Origin: Pontibacillus yanchengensis
GTDB lineage: Bacteria > Bacillota > Bacilli > Bacillales > BH030062
Direction of reading: 5' to 3'
Length of the DNA stretch: 64,000 bases
NCBI RefSeq assembly: GCF_009856295.1
Contig: NZ_WMEU01000006.1
Location: 124,001-188,000 of the forward strand
In this document: piece after piece, positions 18,012 through 25,459 of the stretch
Numbering within the stretch: the stretch's first letter is position 1
Layout: each line of letters opens with the position of its first letter
Position numbers and translations under genes: made by a program
Notes under the pieces: generated by a model
What the model was told of the DNA's origin: nothing
The model's database searches: none
Seen by the model: only the letters and a program-made list of their open reading frames with translations

Positions 18012-18611
18012 ATGGACACACAGCAATATAAGGCAATTGCTGAAGGCTTATTATTTGTTTCAGGAGACGAAGGGATGACTCAAAAACAGCTTGCAGAAGT
18101 GATGGAAGTAGAGTTGGAGACTGTTCAGTTTGTTTTAGGTGAGTTGAAGCGTGACTATGAACAGGATAGCCGAGGAATTACAGTGATGCAATCGAAAGCC
18201 TATTATCATTTAACTACTAAGCCTAAACATGCCGCGTATTATCAACGGCTAATTGATTCTCCACATGCCTCTCGACTATCCCAGGCTGCCTTAGAAACAT
18301 TGGCAATTGTAGCGTATAAACAACCTATTACTCGAACGGAGATAGAAGAAGTGCGAGGTGTGAAATGTGATGGACCTATACAAACTTTATTAAATCGGTC
18401 TCTCGTGGAAGAAAGAGGCCGAAAGGAAGGGATAGGTCGGGCTATATTATATGGGACAACAACTGATTTCCTGACCTATTTTGGATTGACCTCATTAGAG
18501 GAACTGCCTCCATTGCCTGAAGGACAAGAAAATGAAAATATGGAAGGTGAAGCAGATCTTTTCTTTGAATCATTTCAAGAGTCTGTAGATTCTGATAAAG
18601 AACCTTTCTAA
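18012..18611 (+). CDS. scpB: Segregation and condensation protein B
   Basis: Dimeric tandem winged-helix protein that binds the ScpA linker. It has 199 residues. ALETLAIVAYKQPITRTEIEEVRGV (in parts) is the second winged-helix signature. GGAGGAG overlapping the scpA end supports the ATG at 18012 rather than the in-frame ATG at 17988. The acidic C-terminal tail is variable in the family. Confidence 0.96.
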   Translation: MDTQQYKAIAEGLLFVSGDEGMTQKQLAEVMEVELETVQFVLGELKRDYEQDSRGITVMQSKAYYHLTTKPKHAAYYQRLIDSPHASRLSQAALETLAIVAYKQPITRTEIEEVRGVKCDGPIQTLLNRSLVEERGRKEGIGRAILYGTTTDFLTYFGLTSLEELPPLPEGQENENMEGEADLFFESFQESVDSDKEPF

Positions 18612-18680
18612 ATTAAGGATTATTTGTTGTATGGAAGAATAAGTATGTATAAAACTTGTCTTGAATAGGGGGAATGTTGA

Positions 18681-19094
18681 ATGCAAATTGTTGCTTGTAA
18701 TGGAATTGAGTTAGAAAAAGAAAAACCAAATACATCAGAAGACTTTTTTAATCAATCTGAGATCTCCTATGTTGATAAGGGGCAAGAACATTCGCTTCGC
18801 GTATTATATGTCCGATATTTTGAAACGAATTTATCTCAATTTACACCATTCGAAACAGATCCTATTCTAACGTTAGAGTATGCTACGTTTTTCTTAAGAG
18901 ATATTGTGGCTTTAGTGGCACTCATTAAATATCCTGAATACAAAAATAGAAAGCGTGTTTACATCAATCATGAAGATGATTTTAATGTTCTTTTTGAAGG
19001 TATAAAATGGGATAACCTTAAACAAGTGTTGGTGACCCTCTCAGAAGGGAAGCGATTTGACTTGGAATCCACTTTAGAATTTATTCAAGGATAA
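18681..19094 (+). CDS. Unrecognised 137-residue protein between scpB and ypuI
   Basis: I do not recognise this family. The frame has a good GGGGGAA ribosome site and normal codon use. The protein is acidic, without signal peptide. One hydrophobic stretch (ATFFLRDIVALVALI, near 75-90) reads more like a buried helix than a membrane span. Predicted content is mixed beta strand at the N-terminus and helix later. B. subtilis has no gene at this exact place. Position between scpAB and ypuI gives no functional hint. Confidence 0.75.
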   Translation: MQIVACNGIELEKEKPNTSEDFFNQSEISYVDKGQEHSLRVLYVRYFETNLSQFTPFETDPILTLEYATFFLRDIVALVALIKYPEYKNRKRVYINHEDDFNVLFEGIKWDNLKQVLVTLSEGKRFDLESTLEFIQG

Positions 19095-19170
19095 AATGTA
19101 AAAATCCTGTATTTTTCTGTGAAAAGCCATATAATAGTAGTAATATGAAACCCTTTGGGAGGTTTAATGA

Positions 19171-19677
19171 ATGAATAACCAGTTGGTTATGACTCAATTG
19201 GAAGAAGTAAGAGACGTTTTGGGTACTTCTGTACGAAAAATAAGTCATTTCCTTAATCAATATTCTATTCAACAATTGCTAGAAGAAGAAGGTAGTCATG
19301 ACAAAGGTTATTACGCTTTATTATTGAAGGCATTAAGACGATTAGAGGTCTTTTGTGATGAAGCTTATGAAAAAGTGCAAGGTCTTATGAATTCCCAATC
19401 CTTTCATAGACCTGTTGCTGAGAAAGCTTTATATGGTATCTACCACCAATGCATAATGGAATTCTTCTCTCCGAAGAGTGACGCTTGGGGAGAAGATAGC
19501 AGAGCAGCTTATACGGGTAAGAATGCGATAACGTATTTTCATCAGCCTCCGTATGCATTAAGGAAATTAATGAATGAATTAGAAGACGGTTTTCAACAAA
19601 TTAGAGAAGATTTAGCTTTCTATGAATCAGACTATTTTAACCGAAAAAATGACACGAATAAACGCTCCTCATCATAG
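19171..19677 (+). CDS. ypuI: YpuI family protein (DUF3907)
   Basis: Cytoplasmic, mainly helical protein of 168 residues, assigned by sequence and by position between scpB and dacB as in B. subtilis. LRRLEVFCDEAYEKV, GIYHQCIMEFFSPKSDAW and FHQPPYALR are the conserved-looking blocks. The function is unknown. The stop codon lies inside the stem of the terminator that follows. Confidence 0.85.
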   Translation: MNNQLVMTQLEEVRDVLGTSVRKISHFLNQYSIQQLLEEEGSHDKGYYALLLKALRRLEVFCDEAYEKVQGLMNSQSFHRPVAEKALYGIYHQCIMEFFSPKSDAWGEDSRAAYTGKNAITYFHQPPYALRKLMNELEDGFQQIREDLAFYESDYFNRKNDTNKRSSS

Positions 19678-19692
19678 ATGAGGAGCGTTTTC
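19661..19692 (+). terminator. Terminator after ypuI
   Basis: AACGCTCCTCAT, 5-base loop, ATGAGGAGCGTT, then TT. The stem overlaps the last codons of ypuI. Confidence 0.85.
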
Positions 19693-19735
19693 ACTTTTAG
19701 TAGGCGTTGGGCATACGATAGGGCGAGGTGATGGT

Positions 19736-20620
19736 ATGCTAACAGCAAAAAAACAATACCTACATTCGTTGTTGAATTGGGCTGAAGAAGTAGAAAAAAA
19801 AGTTAATAGCACTCATATGTCTGAAGAAAATCAAAAAAAATGGAATAACCAAATGAAGGAGTGGAAAAAAGACATTCAAGAAGTGTTGCAACAAGATGAT
19901 ATCTCTCATGAACAAATGAACAACCTTCAAGCTCAAGGACAAAAATTACTGCAAAGCTTGGGTGCTTATTATGACAATGAGCGGGAAAAGAAATCAGTTC
20001 CCACTGGAGAGCATAAATTGCCACCACTACCTTATCCTTATGACGCCCTAGAGCCATATATTTCGAAGGAAATTATGCGGCTTCATCACGATGTGCATCA
20101 CAAATCGTATGTGGATGGTTTGAACAAGGCAGAAAACAAGTTAGCTGAACTCAGAAAGACAGGTAAAGATGACTTAATTAAGCATTGGTTACGACAACAA
20201 TCATTTAATGGCTCGGGACATTTCTTACACACGATATTTTGGTTTAACATGAAGCCAAATGGTGGTGGCAAACCAAAGGGAGATCTGTTAAAGCAAATCA
20301 ATAAGGATTTTGGAAGTTTTGCGGCATTTAAAAAACAATTTTCTGATGCTGCCAAGTCAGTTGAAGGGGTAGGATGGGCGATATTAGTATGGGAGATGCG
20401 TTCAGGCCGCTTAGCCATTCAAACCGTTGAGAAACACCAAATGTTTTCACTATGGGATGTTGTGCCTCTTCTTGTCCTAGATGTATGGGAGCATGCGTAT
20501 TACCTGCAATATCAAACAAAACGTGGGGACTACGTGAAAAATTGGTGGAATATAGTTAATTGGGATGATGTGGCAACACGTTTTAATTCTGTGAAAGATT
20601 TAATTTGGAGCTTATACTAA
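19736..20620 (+). CDS. sodF: Superoxide dismutase Fe/Mn with N-terminal extension (SodF-like)
   Basis: 294 residues: about 92 N-terminal residues of charged, probably coiled-coil helix, then a complete Fe/Mn-SOD domain (LPPLPYPYDALEPYI onward). Metal ligands by alignment to the E. coli enzyme are His117 (RLHHDVHH), His165 (GHFLHTIFW), Asp249 and His253 (LDVWEHAYY). The long form resembles B. subtilis SodF rather than SodA, which lacks the extension. No signal peptide is seen. It sits between ypuI and dacB, among sporulation genes, and ends with its own terminator. Confidence 0.88.
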   Translation: MLTAKKQYLHSLLNWAEEVEKKVNSTHMSEENQKKWNNQMKEWKKDIQEVLQQDDISHEQMNNLQAQGQKLLQSLGAYYDNEREKKSVPTGEHKLPPLPYPYDALEPYISKEIMRLHHDVHHKSYVDGLNKAENKLAELRKTGKDDLIKHWLRQQSFNGSGHFLHTIFWFNMKPNGGGKPKGDLLKQINKDFGSFAAFKKQFSDAAKSVEGVGWAILVWEMRSGRLAIQTVEKHQMFSLWDVVPLLVLDVWEHAYYLQYQTKRGDYVKNWWNIVNWDDVATRFNSVKDLIWSLY

Positions 20621-20706
20621 GTTCACGGGTTTCTTACATGGAAATAGCACCAAATTTCTTATGTAACTCGCAAAATAAATCTTATATACAATAATAGAAC
20701 ATAAAT

Positions 20707-20734
20707 AAGCTCAGAATTTGCTCTGAGCTTTTTA
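20707..20734 (+). terminator. Terminator after sodF
   Basis: AAGCTCAGA, 6-base loop, TCTGAGCTT and a T-run, about 85 bp past the stop. Confidence 0.88.
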
Positions 20735-20761
20735 TAAGCAGTCTTTTATTAACAATCGCCC

Positions 20762-21111
20762 CATTATCTTGAAGACTTGGATTCGAGATATATTCAAGAG
20801 GTGATGGGTCCGATACTTGAAAAGTGGAAGGGGGGGATTACGGTGAAACAACTCGCTTTCCTCGGGCGAGCTGGTGAGCCTTCTCAGTCGCTTTGCTCCC
20901 TCCGGGGTCTCACCAACCTCTTTCTCCCGCCGGAGAAAGAGGTAGGCAAGACCCCACAGAGCCCCGATTTTTGGGCTCGAGGAGGCTTGCCAGCTCGCCG
21001 GCAGGACGCGAGTTGTTCCACGGCCACCTTTATTCTAACTAAATCTACGGGTACATCGATCTTTCTGTGCGATCACCAAATTTATCTCAACTTCAAGTCT
21101 TCAAGATTATG
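20762..21111 (-). repeat. R1 intergenic repeat, copy C (inverted, internally deleted)
   Basis: 350 bp between sodF and dacB. It begins with the complement of the right end of copy A (CATTATCTTGAAGACTTGG) and ends with the complement of its left end (CTTCAAGTCTTCAAGATTATG). It thus lies inverted relative to copies A and B and lacks their AT-rich core. The interior folds into a long nested hairpin: ACAACTCGC near 20850 pairs with GCGAGTTGT near 21010. Perfect inner stems are at 20917-20942 (CCTCTTTCTCC / GGAGAAAGAGG) and 20959-20978. The rest of 20621-21279 holds only the terminator and an AT-rich stretch. Confidence 0.82.
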
Positions 21112-21279
21112 CCTCGATTACTGAATAACAACATAAAGGAGTATTTAATGATTGAGGTTGGTTTAGAAAATAAAATAGAAATTTGATAGTTAATGGAGCG
21201 GGGTTTTTACATCTAACTATCATATGCCCGTCCTTCCTGCATATGTTAGTACAAAGATTAATGAATGGAGGACCCTCCC

Positions 21280-22377
21280 TTGAGATTGAAGTGGCTTATG
21301 ATTATTCTATTATGTTTGCTAATAGTACATACACCGATAATGAGTTACGCAAGTCCTGGTGTGTCAGCGCGAAATGCAGTTCTTATGGAGCAATCTACTG
21401 GACGAGTCTTGTTCGAGAAACAGGCGCATAATAAAGAAAAAATAGCTAGTATAACCAAGATTATGACAGCAATTGTAGCAATTGAATCTGGAATGCTAGA
21501 AGATACTGTGAAAGTGTCAAAACGTGCAGTTTATGAGGAAGGTTCGTCAGTTTACTTAGAACAAGGCGAAAAAATGAAGCTAAAAGATTTGGTATATGGG
21601 CTCATGCTACGGTCGGGTAATGACGCTGCGACAGCTATTGCGGAACATGTAGGAGGTAGTTTAGAAGGTTTCGTTTTTTTGATGAACCAAAAGGCTGCAT
21701 GGATTGGGATGGAAAATTCCCATTTTGCTAATCCTCATGGATTGGATGCGGAAGATCATTATTCTACAGCCTATGATATGGCTCTCCTTACTCGGTATGC
21801 TATGAATAACGAGGTATTTAGAAAAGTTTCAAGTACAACAACCTATAAAGCAGAATCTCGAACGTATGCTTGGGGCAACAAAAATAAAATGTTAACTAAA
21901 TATTATGCTCATAGTACTGGTGGTAAAACAGGATATACAAAAGCTGCAGGAAGAACGCTAGTGAGTACTGCTGAGAAGGATGGTATGGAGTTAATCATGG
22001 TAACACTTAATGCACCTGATGACTGGAATGACCATCGAAGTATGTTTGAGTGGGGATATGAAACGTATGATCTGCGAGAGATTCAAGAAAAAGGGGGATT
22101 ACAGTTAGAAGAACAACATAACGAGGGCGCTTCCGGTTACTTATGGGAACCTGTGATTGTTCCTCTTACCAAAGAAGAAGCGGCCAAAATTGAAGAAATA
22201 ACCTACACGTTAAAACCTAATAATTTAGAATCAATTCATACAGTTCTAGGAAAAGCAGTTTATCAATTAAATGGTAAAGAAATTGTAGAGGTATCGGTGA
22301 TGGCTGAGCCAGCAAAAGTACAATCCTTTTGGGAGGATACAGTAGAAGTATTTAAACGAATGTTAGGAGTATATTAA
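21280..22377 (+). CDS. dacB: D-alanyl-D-alanine carboxypeptidase DacB (PBP5*)
   Basis: Mother-cell carboxypeptidase that limits cross-linking in spore cortex. It has 365 residues. A signal peptide is at about 1-24. Active-site motifs are SITK (57-60), SGN (112-114) and KTG (216-218). The TTG at 21280 is preferred because GGAGGA lies 7 bp upstream and the N-terminus then reads as a normal signal peptide; an ATG at 21265 is the alternative. It abuts spmA directly, giving the dacB-spmA-spmB operon known from B. subtilis (sigma-E). Confidence 0.94.
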   Translation: MRLKWLMIILLCLLIVHTPIMSYASPGVSARNAVLMEQSTGRVLFEKQAHNKEKIASITKIMTAIVAIESGMLEDTVKVSKRAVYEEGSSVYLEQGEKMKLKDLVYGLMLRSGNDAATAIAEHVGGSLEGFVFLMNQKAAWIGMENSHFANPHGLDAEDHYSTAYDMALLTRYAMNNEVFRKVSSTTTYKAESRTYAWGNKNKMLTKYYAHSTGGKTGYTKAAGRTLVSTAEKDGMELIMVTLNAPDDWNDHRSMFEWGYETYDLREIQEKGGLQLEEQHNEGASGYLWEPVIVPLTKEEAAKIEEITYTLKPNNLESIHTVLGKAVYQLNGKEIVEVSVMAEPAKVQSFWEDTVEVFKRMLGVY

Positions 22378-22965
22378 ATGGTTAACATCATATGGGTGAT
22401 GATGGCTGTAATTGGGATTCTATACGCTATGTTTAATGGAACCATGTCCGATGTGAATAAAGCATTATTTGAGAGTGCTGATGACGCTGTCATGCTATCG
22501 ATTAGCTTAATTAGTGTGTTGGTGTTTTGGATTGGATTAATGAAAATTGCAGAAGCATCTGGATTATTAGAAGGAATGGCGAAATTGTTCCGTCCCATTA
22601 TTACTAGGCTTTTTCCAGACATACCTCCGAATCACCCAGCTATGGGTTACATTTTATCAAATGTATCAGCTAATATGTTTGGTCTTGGAAATGCAGCTAC
22701 TCCTATGGGAATCAAGGCTATGCAGGAAATGAAAGAACTTAACCCTTCAGAAGAGGCAAGCCGTTCTATGATCACATTCTTAGCGATAAATACGTCTAGT
22801 GTTACCTTAATTCCGACAACAGTTATTGCCATACGCATGAAATACGAATCAATAGCTCCAACAGAAATTGTTGCGACTACCATTATTGCAACGTTAATCT
22901 CTACGTTTGGCGCTGTATTAGTTGATAGGTTATTTTATTCCTTACGATCAAGGAGGGGACAGTAA
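22378..22965 (+). CDS. spmA: Spore maturation protein A
   Basis: Integral-membrane protein of 195 residues with the nucleoside-recognition (Gate) domain fold and four or more helices. It is needed with SpmB for full spore core dehydration in B. subtilis. The ATG immediately follows the dacB stop, and the stop overlaps spmB, so all three are coupled. GLGNAATPMGIKAMQEM is the most conserved block. Confidence 0.95.
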   Translation: MVNIIWVMMAVIGILYAMFNGTMSDVNKALFESADDAVMLSISLISVLVFWIGLMKIAEASGLLEGMAKLFRPIITRLFPDIPPNHPAMGYILSNVSANMFGLGNAATPMGIKAMQEMKELNPSEEASRSMITFLAINTSSVTLIPTTVIAIRMKYESIAPTEIVATTIIATLISTFGAVLVDRLFYSLRSRRGQ

Positions 22966-23498
22966 TGGGGATAATCACAACTGTGAGTACATGGATAATT
23001 CCGTGTATCATATTGCTAGTATTACTTGTAGGTACGTGGAAAAGAGTCCCAACTTACGAAACGTTTGTGGAGGGTGGAAAAGAAGGGGTGAAGTTGGCCT
23101 TTTCTCTCCTCCCTTTTTTATTAGGTATGATGGTTGCTATTGCCATTTTTCGAGCATCAGGAGCAATGGAAGCATTTGTTTCTTTATTAAGTCCTTTATT
23201 AGGCTTAATAGGTGTACCTTCTGAAATTGTTCCGCTAGCTTTAGTTCGTCCTATTTCTGGAACAGCTGCATTGGGTATGACTACAGAATTAATTGGCACC
23301 TATGGACCCGATTCTTTTATAGGTAGACTTGCTTCTACAATGCAGGGTAGTACGGATACGACATTGTATATCATTACAGTGTATTTTGGTGCGGTTGGTA
23401 TAAAGCGAATGGGAGATGCTCTAAAAGTTGGACTAATAGCTGATTTTATTGGTATAATTGCTTCAATAATAGTAGTTTCGATTGTTTTCGGTGGTTAA
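22965..23498 (+). CDS. spmB: Spore maturation protein B
   Basis: Second Gate-domain membrane protein (177 residues), the partner of SpmA. LVRPISGTAALGMTTELI and MQGSTDTTLYIITVYFG are the landmarks. It overlaps spmA by one base. Transport activity has been suggested for the family but no substrate is established. Confidence 0.95.
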   Translation: MGIITTVSTWIIPCIILLVLLVGTWKRVPTYETFVEGGKEGVKLAFSLLPFLLGMMVAIAIFRASGAMEAFVSLLSPLLGLIGVPSEIVPLALVRPISGTAALGMTTELIGTYGPDSFIGRLASTMQGSTDTTLYIITVYFGAVGIKRMGDALKVGLIADFIGIIASIIVVSIVFGG

Positions 23499-23504
23499 AA
23501 GCGT

Positions 23505-23520
23505 TACCATAATTATGGTA
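23505..23520. promoter_or_regulatory. 16-bp perfect palindrome after spmB
   Basis: TACCATAATTATGGTA starts 6 bp after the spmB stop. It has no loop and no T-run, so it is not a terminator. It may be a protein-binding site. No target gene is obvious. Confidence 0.35.
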
Positions 23521-23564
23521 TCATGTTTACTTTATCTTTCTTTTTAGCCTTGCTGTCTTTGTGT

Positions 23565-23690
23565 AAGCCTTGCCAATAGGTAAGTGTTCTTCACGCTTTC
23601 AGAAAAACTAAATCGTTTGAAAGGGAGTAAATATAAGCGCAATTAGAACTCTGTCTGCGCCTAAGGCTTGCCATTTGGCAAGTTTTCTTT
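23565..23690 (+). ncRNA. Candidate branched structured RNA ending in a terminator
   Basis: A closing stem AAGCCTT (23565-23571) / AAGGCTT (23663-23669) encloses hairpins CTTTCA/TGAAAG (23596-23623) and GCGCA/TGCGC (23637-23660). Immediately after, CTTGCC/GGCAAG (23667-23682) plus TTTTC forms a terminator whose 5' arm overlaps the closing stem. A second CTTGCC at 23569-23574 could also pair with GGCAAG. The layout is riboswitch-like or that of a small RNA. It matches no class I know. No promoter was identified. Confidence 0.35.
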
Positions 23691-23741
23691 ATTGTATAGG
23701 AAACTAAAAAAATGTTGGCTTGTGTATAACTTAATATGTAT

Positions 23742-24028
23742 AGGGGCCACATCCAGCTCCAGCGCCTAGTATGCTTCCCTCGCCTTTGTACGATAAGTTA
23801 ACATCGAATCACGCATGTTTTCGTGTTTCCTTTATCTCCTACGGAATCAGGTGAAGTTCTGGGTTGAAGGAGGTTCGATTAAGATCGCTGCATCGTGCAC
23901 CAACATCGAAACTGACCTACATCCTTGTAGGCCCGCCTCACGTAGCAACACCGAACCAAACTACGTCGTGTAGGCCGCAGCATATACGTCGCTAAGCGGG
24001 CGCCCTGAGCTTTTGTTCTTGTTTTAGG
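23742..24028. repeat. R2 interspersed repeat, long copy
   Basis: Non-coding, about 290 bp between spmB and rluB, opening with CCAGCTCCAGCGCCTAG and closing with GGGCGCCCTGAGCTTTTG. The segment CGATAAGTTAACATCGA recurs in partial copies near 14.9 and 32.6 kb. It is locally more GC-rich than its surroundings. Similar repeats exist, to my recollection, in several Bacillaceae genomes. The short reading frame crossing it on the minus strand is not a gene. Confidence 0.65.
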
Positions 24029-24077
24029 AATTTTATAACGATAGGGCATGGAATAGATGAATAAGAAGGAGATTAAT

Positions 24078-24818
24078 ATGACGAATAATAAAGAGAGATT
24101 ACAAAAGGTAATAGCTAATAGTGGTGTAACATCTAGAAGAAAAGCAGAACAACTTATTACGGAAGGTAAAGTAAAGGTGAATGGAAAGGTCATTACAGAG
24201 CTAGGTACAAAAGTTAACCCTAATGATGATATAGAAGTCAATGGAGTTCCCGTTGAAAAGGAAGCACCTGAATACTATTTATTATATAAGCCACGTGGGG
24301 TTATATCCAGTGTGAGCGATGATAAAGGTAGAAAAGTGGTGACAGATTATGTACCTGAAACGGATAAACGTATCTACCCTATCGGAAGGTTAGACTATGA
24401 CACTTCTGGTTTAATTCTGTTAACGAACGATGGTGGTTTTGCCCAAGAGCTTATGCACCCTAAACATCAAATTGATAAGGTATATGTTGCCAAAGTAAAA
24501 GGAATACCATCAAAAGAAGAATTATCTTCTTTAACAAAAGGAGTTCAAGTAGATGGTGAGTATTTAAAAGCTGTTCATCAGCGTGTCATTTCAACAGATC
24601 GCAAGAAAAACACAGCTATCATACAACTCACACTACATGAAGGGAAGAACCGTCAAATTCGTCGCATGTTTGAAGCATTAGGCTATCCAATAGATAAATT
24701 AAAAAGAGAGCGATATGCATTTTTAACGACCCAAGGATTACAGCCTGGAGACTGTAGAGAATTGACGCCTCATGAGGTTAAGAAACTCAGAAAAGCTGCT
24801 GACGAAAATGTTAACTAA
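24078..24818 (+). CDS. rluB: 23S rRNA pseudouridine synthase RluB
   Basis: Modifies 23S rRNA at the position equivalent to E. coli U2605. It has 246 residues: an N-terminal S4 RNA-binding domain (SGVTSRRKAEQLI, about 13-25) and a RsuA/RluB catalytic domain with the catalytic Asp in GRLDYDTSGL and the late GKNRQIRRM block. AAGGAG supports the ATG at 24078 over the in-frame ATG at 24057. Same position, upstream of resA, as ypuL (rluB) in B. subtilis. Confidence 0.94.
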   Translation: MTNNKERLQKVIANSGVTSRRKAEQLITEGKVKVNGKVITELGTKVNPNDDIEVNGVPVEKEAPEYYLLYKPRGVISSVSDDKGRKVVTDYVPETDKRIYPIGRLDYDTSGLILLTNDGGFAQELMHPKHQIDKVYVAKVKGIPSKEELSSLTKGVQVDGEYLKAVHQRVISTDRKKNTAIIQLTLHEGKNRQIRRMFEALGYPIDKLKRERYAFLTTQGLQPGDCRELTPHEVKKLRKAADENVN

Positions 24819-24845
24819 ATTTTCACAGGTTATTTGCTTCATAAG

Positions 24846-24854
24846 TGGTATAAT
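24846..24854 (+). promoter_or_regulatory. Extended -10 promoter candidate for resABC
   Basis: TGGTATAAT is an extended -10 element 20 bp before the resA start. Upstream TTTTCACAGG (24821 onward) is reminiscent, on the reverse strand, of the TTTGTGAAT-type site bound by ResD, as expected for the res operon. The ResD site is an inference. Confidence 0.5.
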
Positions 24855-24874
24855 GTGCGAGGGGAGTGAGTAGC

Positions 24875-25432
24875 ATGGCAAACAAAACAAACAAAAAGAA
24901 AAAAAGACTTATATTTCGGAGCGTGATGCTTACTATTATGCTTGCTGCAGTAGCCTTCGCCTTATACTCTAATTTTACGAAAGACAAGAAAGATATATTG
25001 CAAGTTGGTGAAGAAGCACCTAATTTTAAGCTTGAAACAATAAATGTTGAAGGAAAAGAGACATTAACTTTGGATTATTTTGAAGGAAAAGGTGTCATGC
25101 TAAATTTCTGGGCAGATTATTGCCCACCTTGTAAAGAGGAAATGCCTTATATGCAGCAACTCTATCCTGAATATAAAAAGAAGGGCGTTGAAATTCTAGC
25201 AGTAAACTTAGACCAAGGTGAGTTAGTAGTTGAGAACTTCATTGAAACTCATGATCTTACTTTTCCAATTGTCCAAGATAAGAGTGGACAGGTGATGGAA
25301 CTGTATGATGTAGGATCTCTTCCTGCAACCTATTTTATTGGTCCAGAAGGTGAAATTGAACATAAAGTAATCGGAGCATTAACATTAGATAAGATTGAAG
25401 GTTACTTACAGGAGATTAAACCGGAATCATAA
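24875..25432 (+). CDS. resA: Membrane-anchored thiol-disulfide oxidoreductase ResA
   Basis: Reduces apocytochrome c cysteines outside the membrane during System II cytochrome c maturation. It has 185 residues: a basic N-terminus and an uncleaved signal anchor (about 15-35), then a thioredoxin-like domain with CPPC in WADYCPPCKEEMPY. B. subtilis ResA has CEPC; the Glu three residues after the second Cys is kept. The ATG at 24875 is favoured over a GTG nine bases upstream for ribosome-site spacing. It is first of resABC. Confidence 0.94.
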   Translation: MANKTNKKKKRLIFRSVMLTIMLAAVAFALYSNFTKDKKDILQVGEEAPNFKLETINVEGKETLTLDYFEGKGVMLNFWADYCPPCKEEMPYMQQLYPEYKKKGVEILAVNLDQGELVVENFIETHDLTFPIVQDKSGQVMELYDVGSLPATYFIGPEGEIEHKVIGALTLDKIEGYLQEIKPES

Positions 25433-25459
25433 GCATTCACCAGATTGAGAGGTTTTTGT

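Noticed and set aside
21183..21431. Open frame overlapping the dacB start in another frame
   Set aside because: It has no ribosome site and no family features, and overlaps the well-supported dacB signal peptide region.
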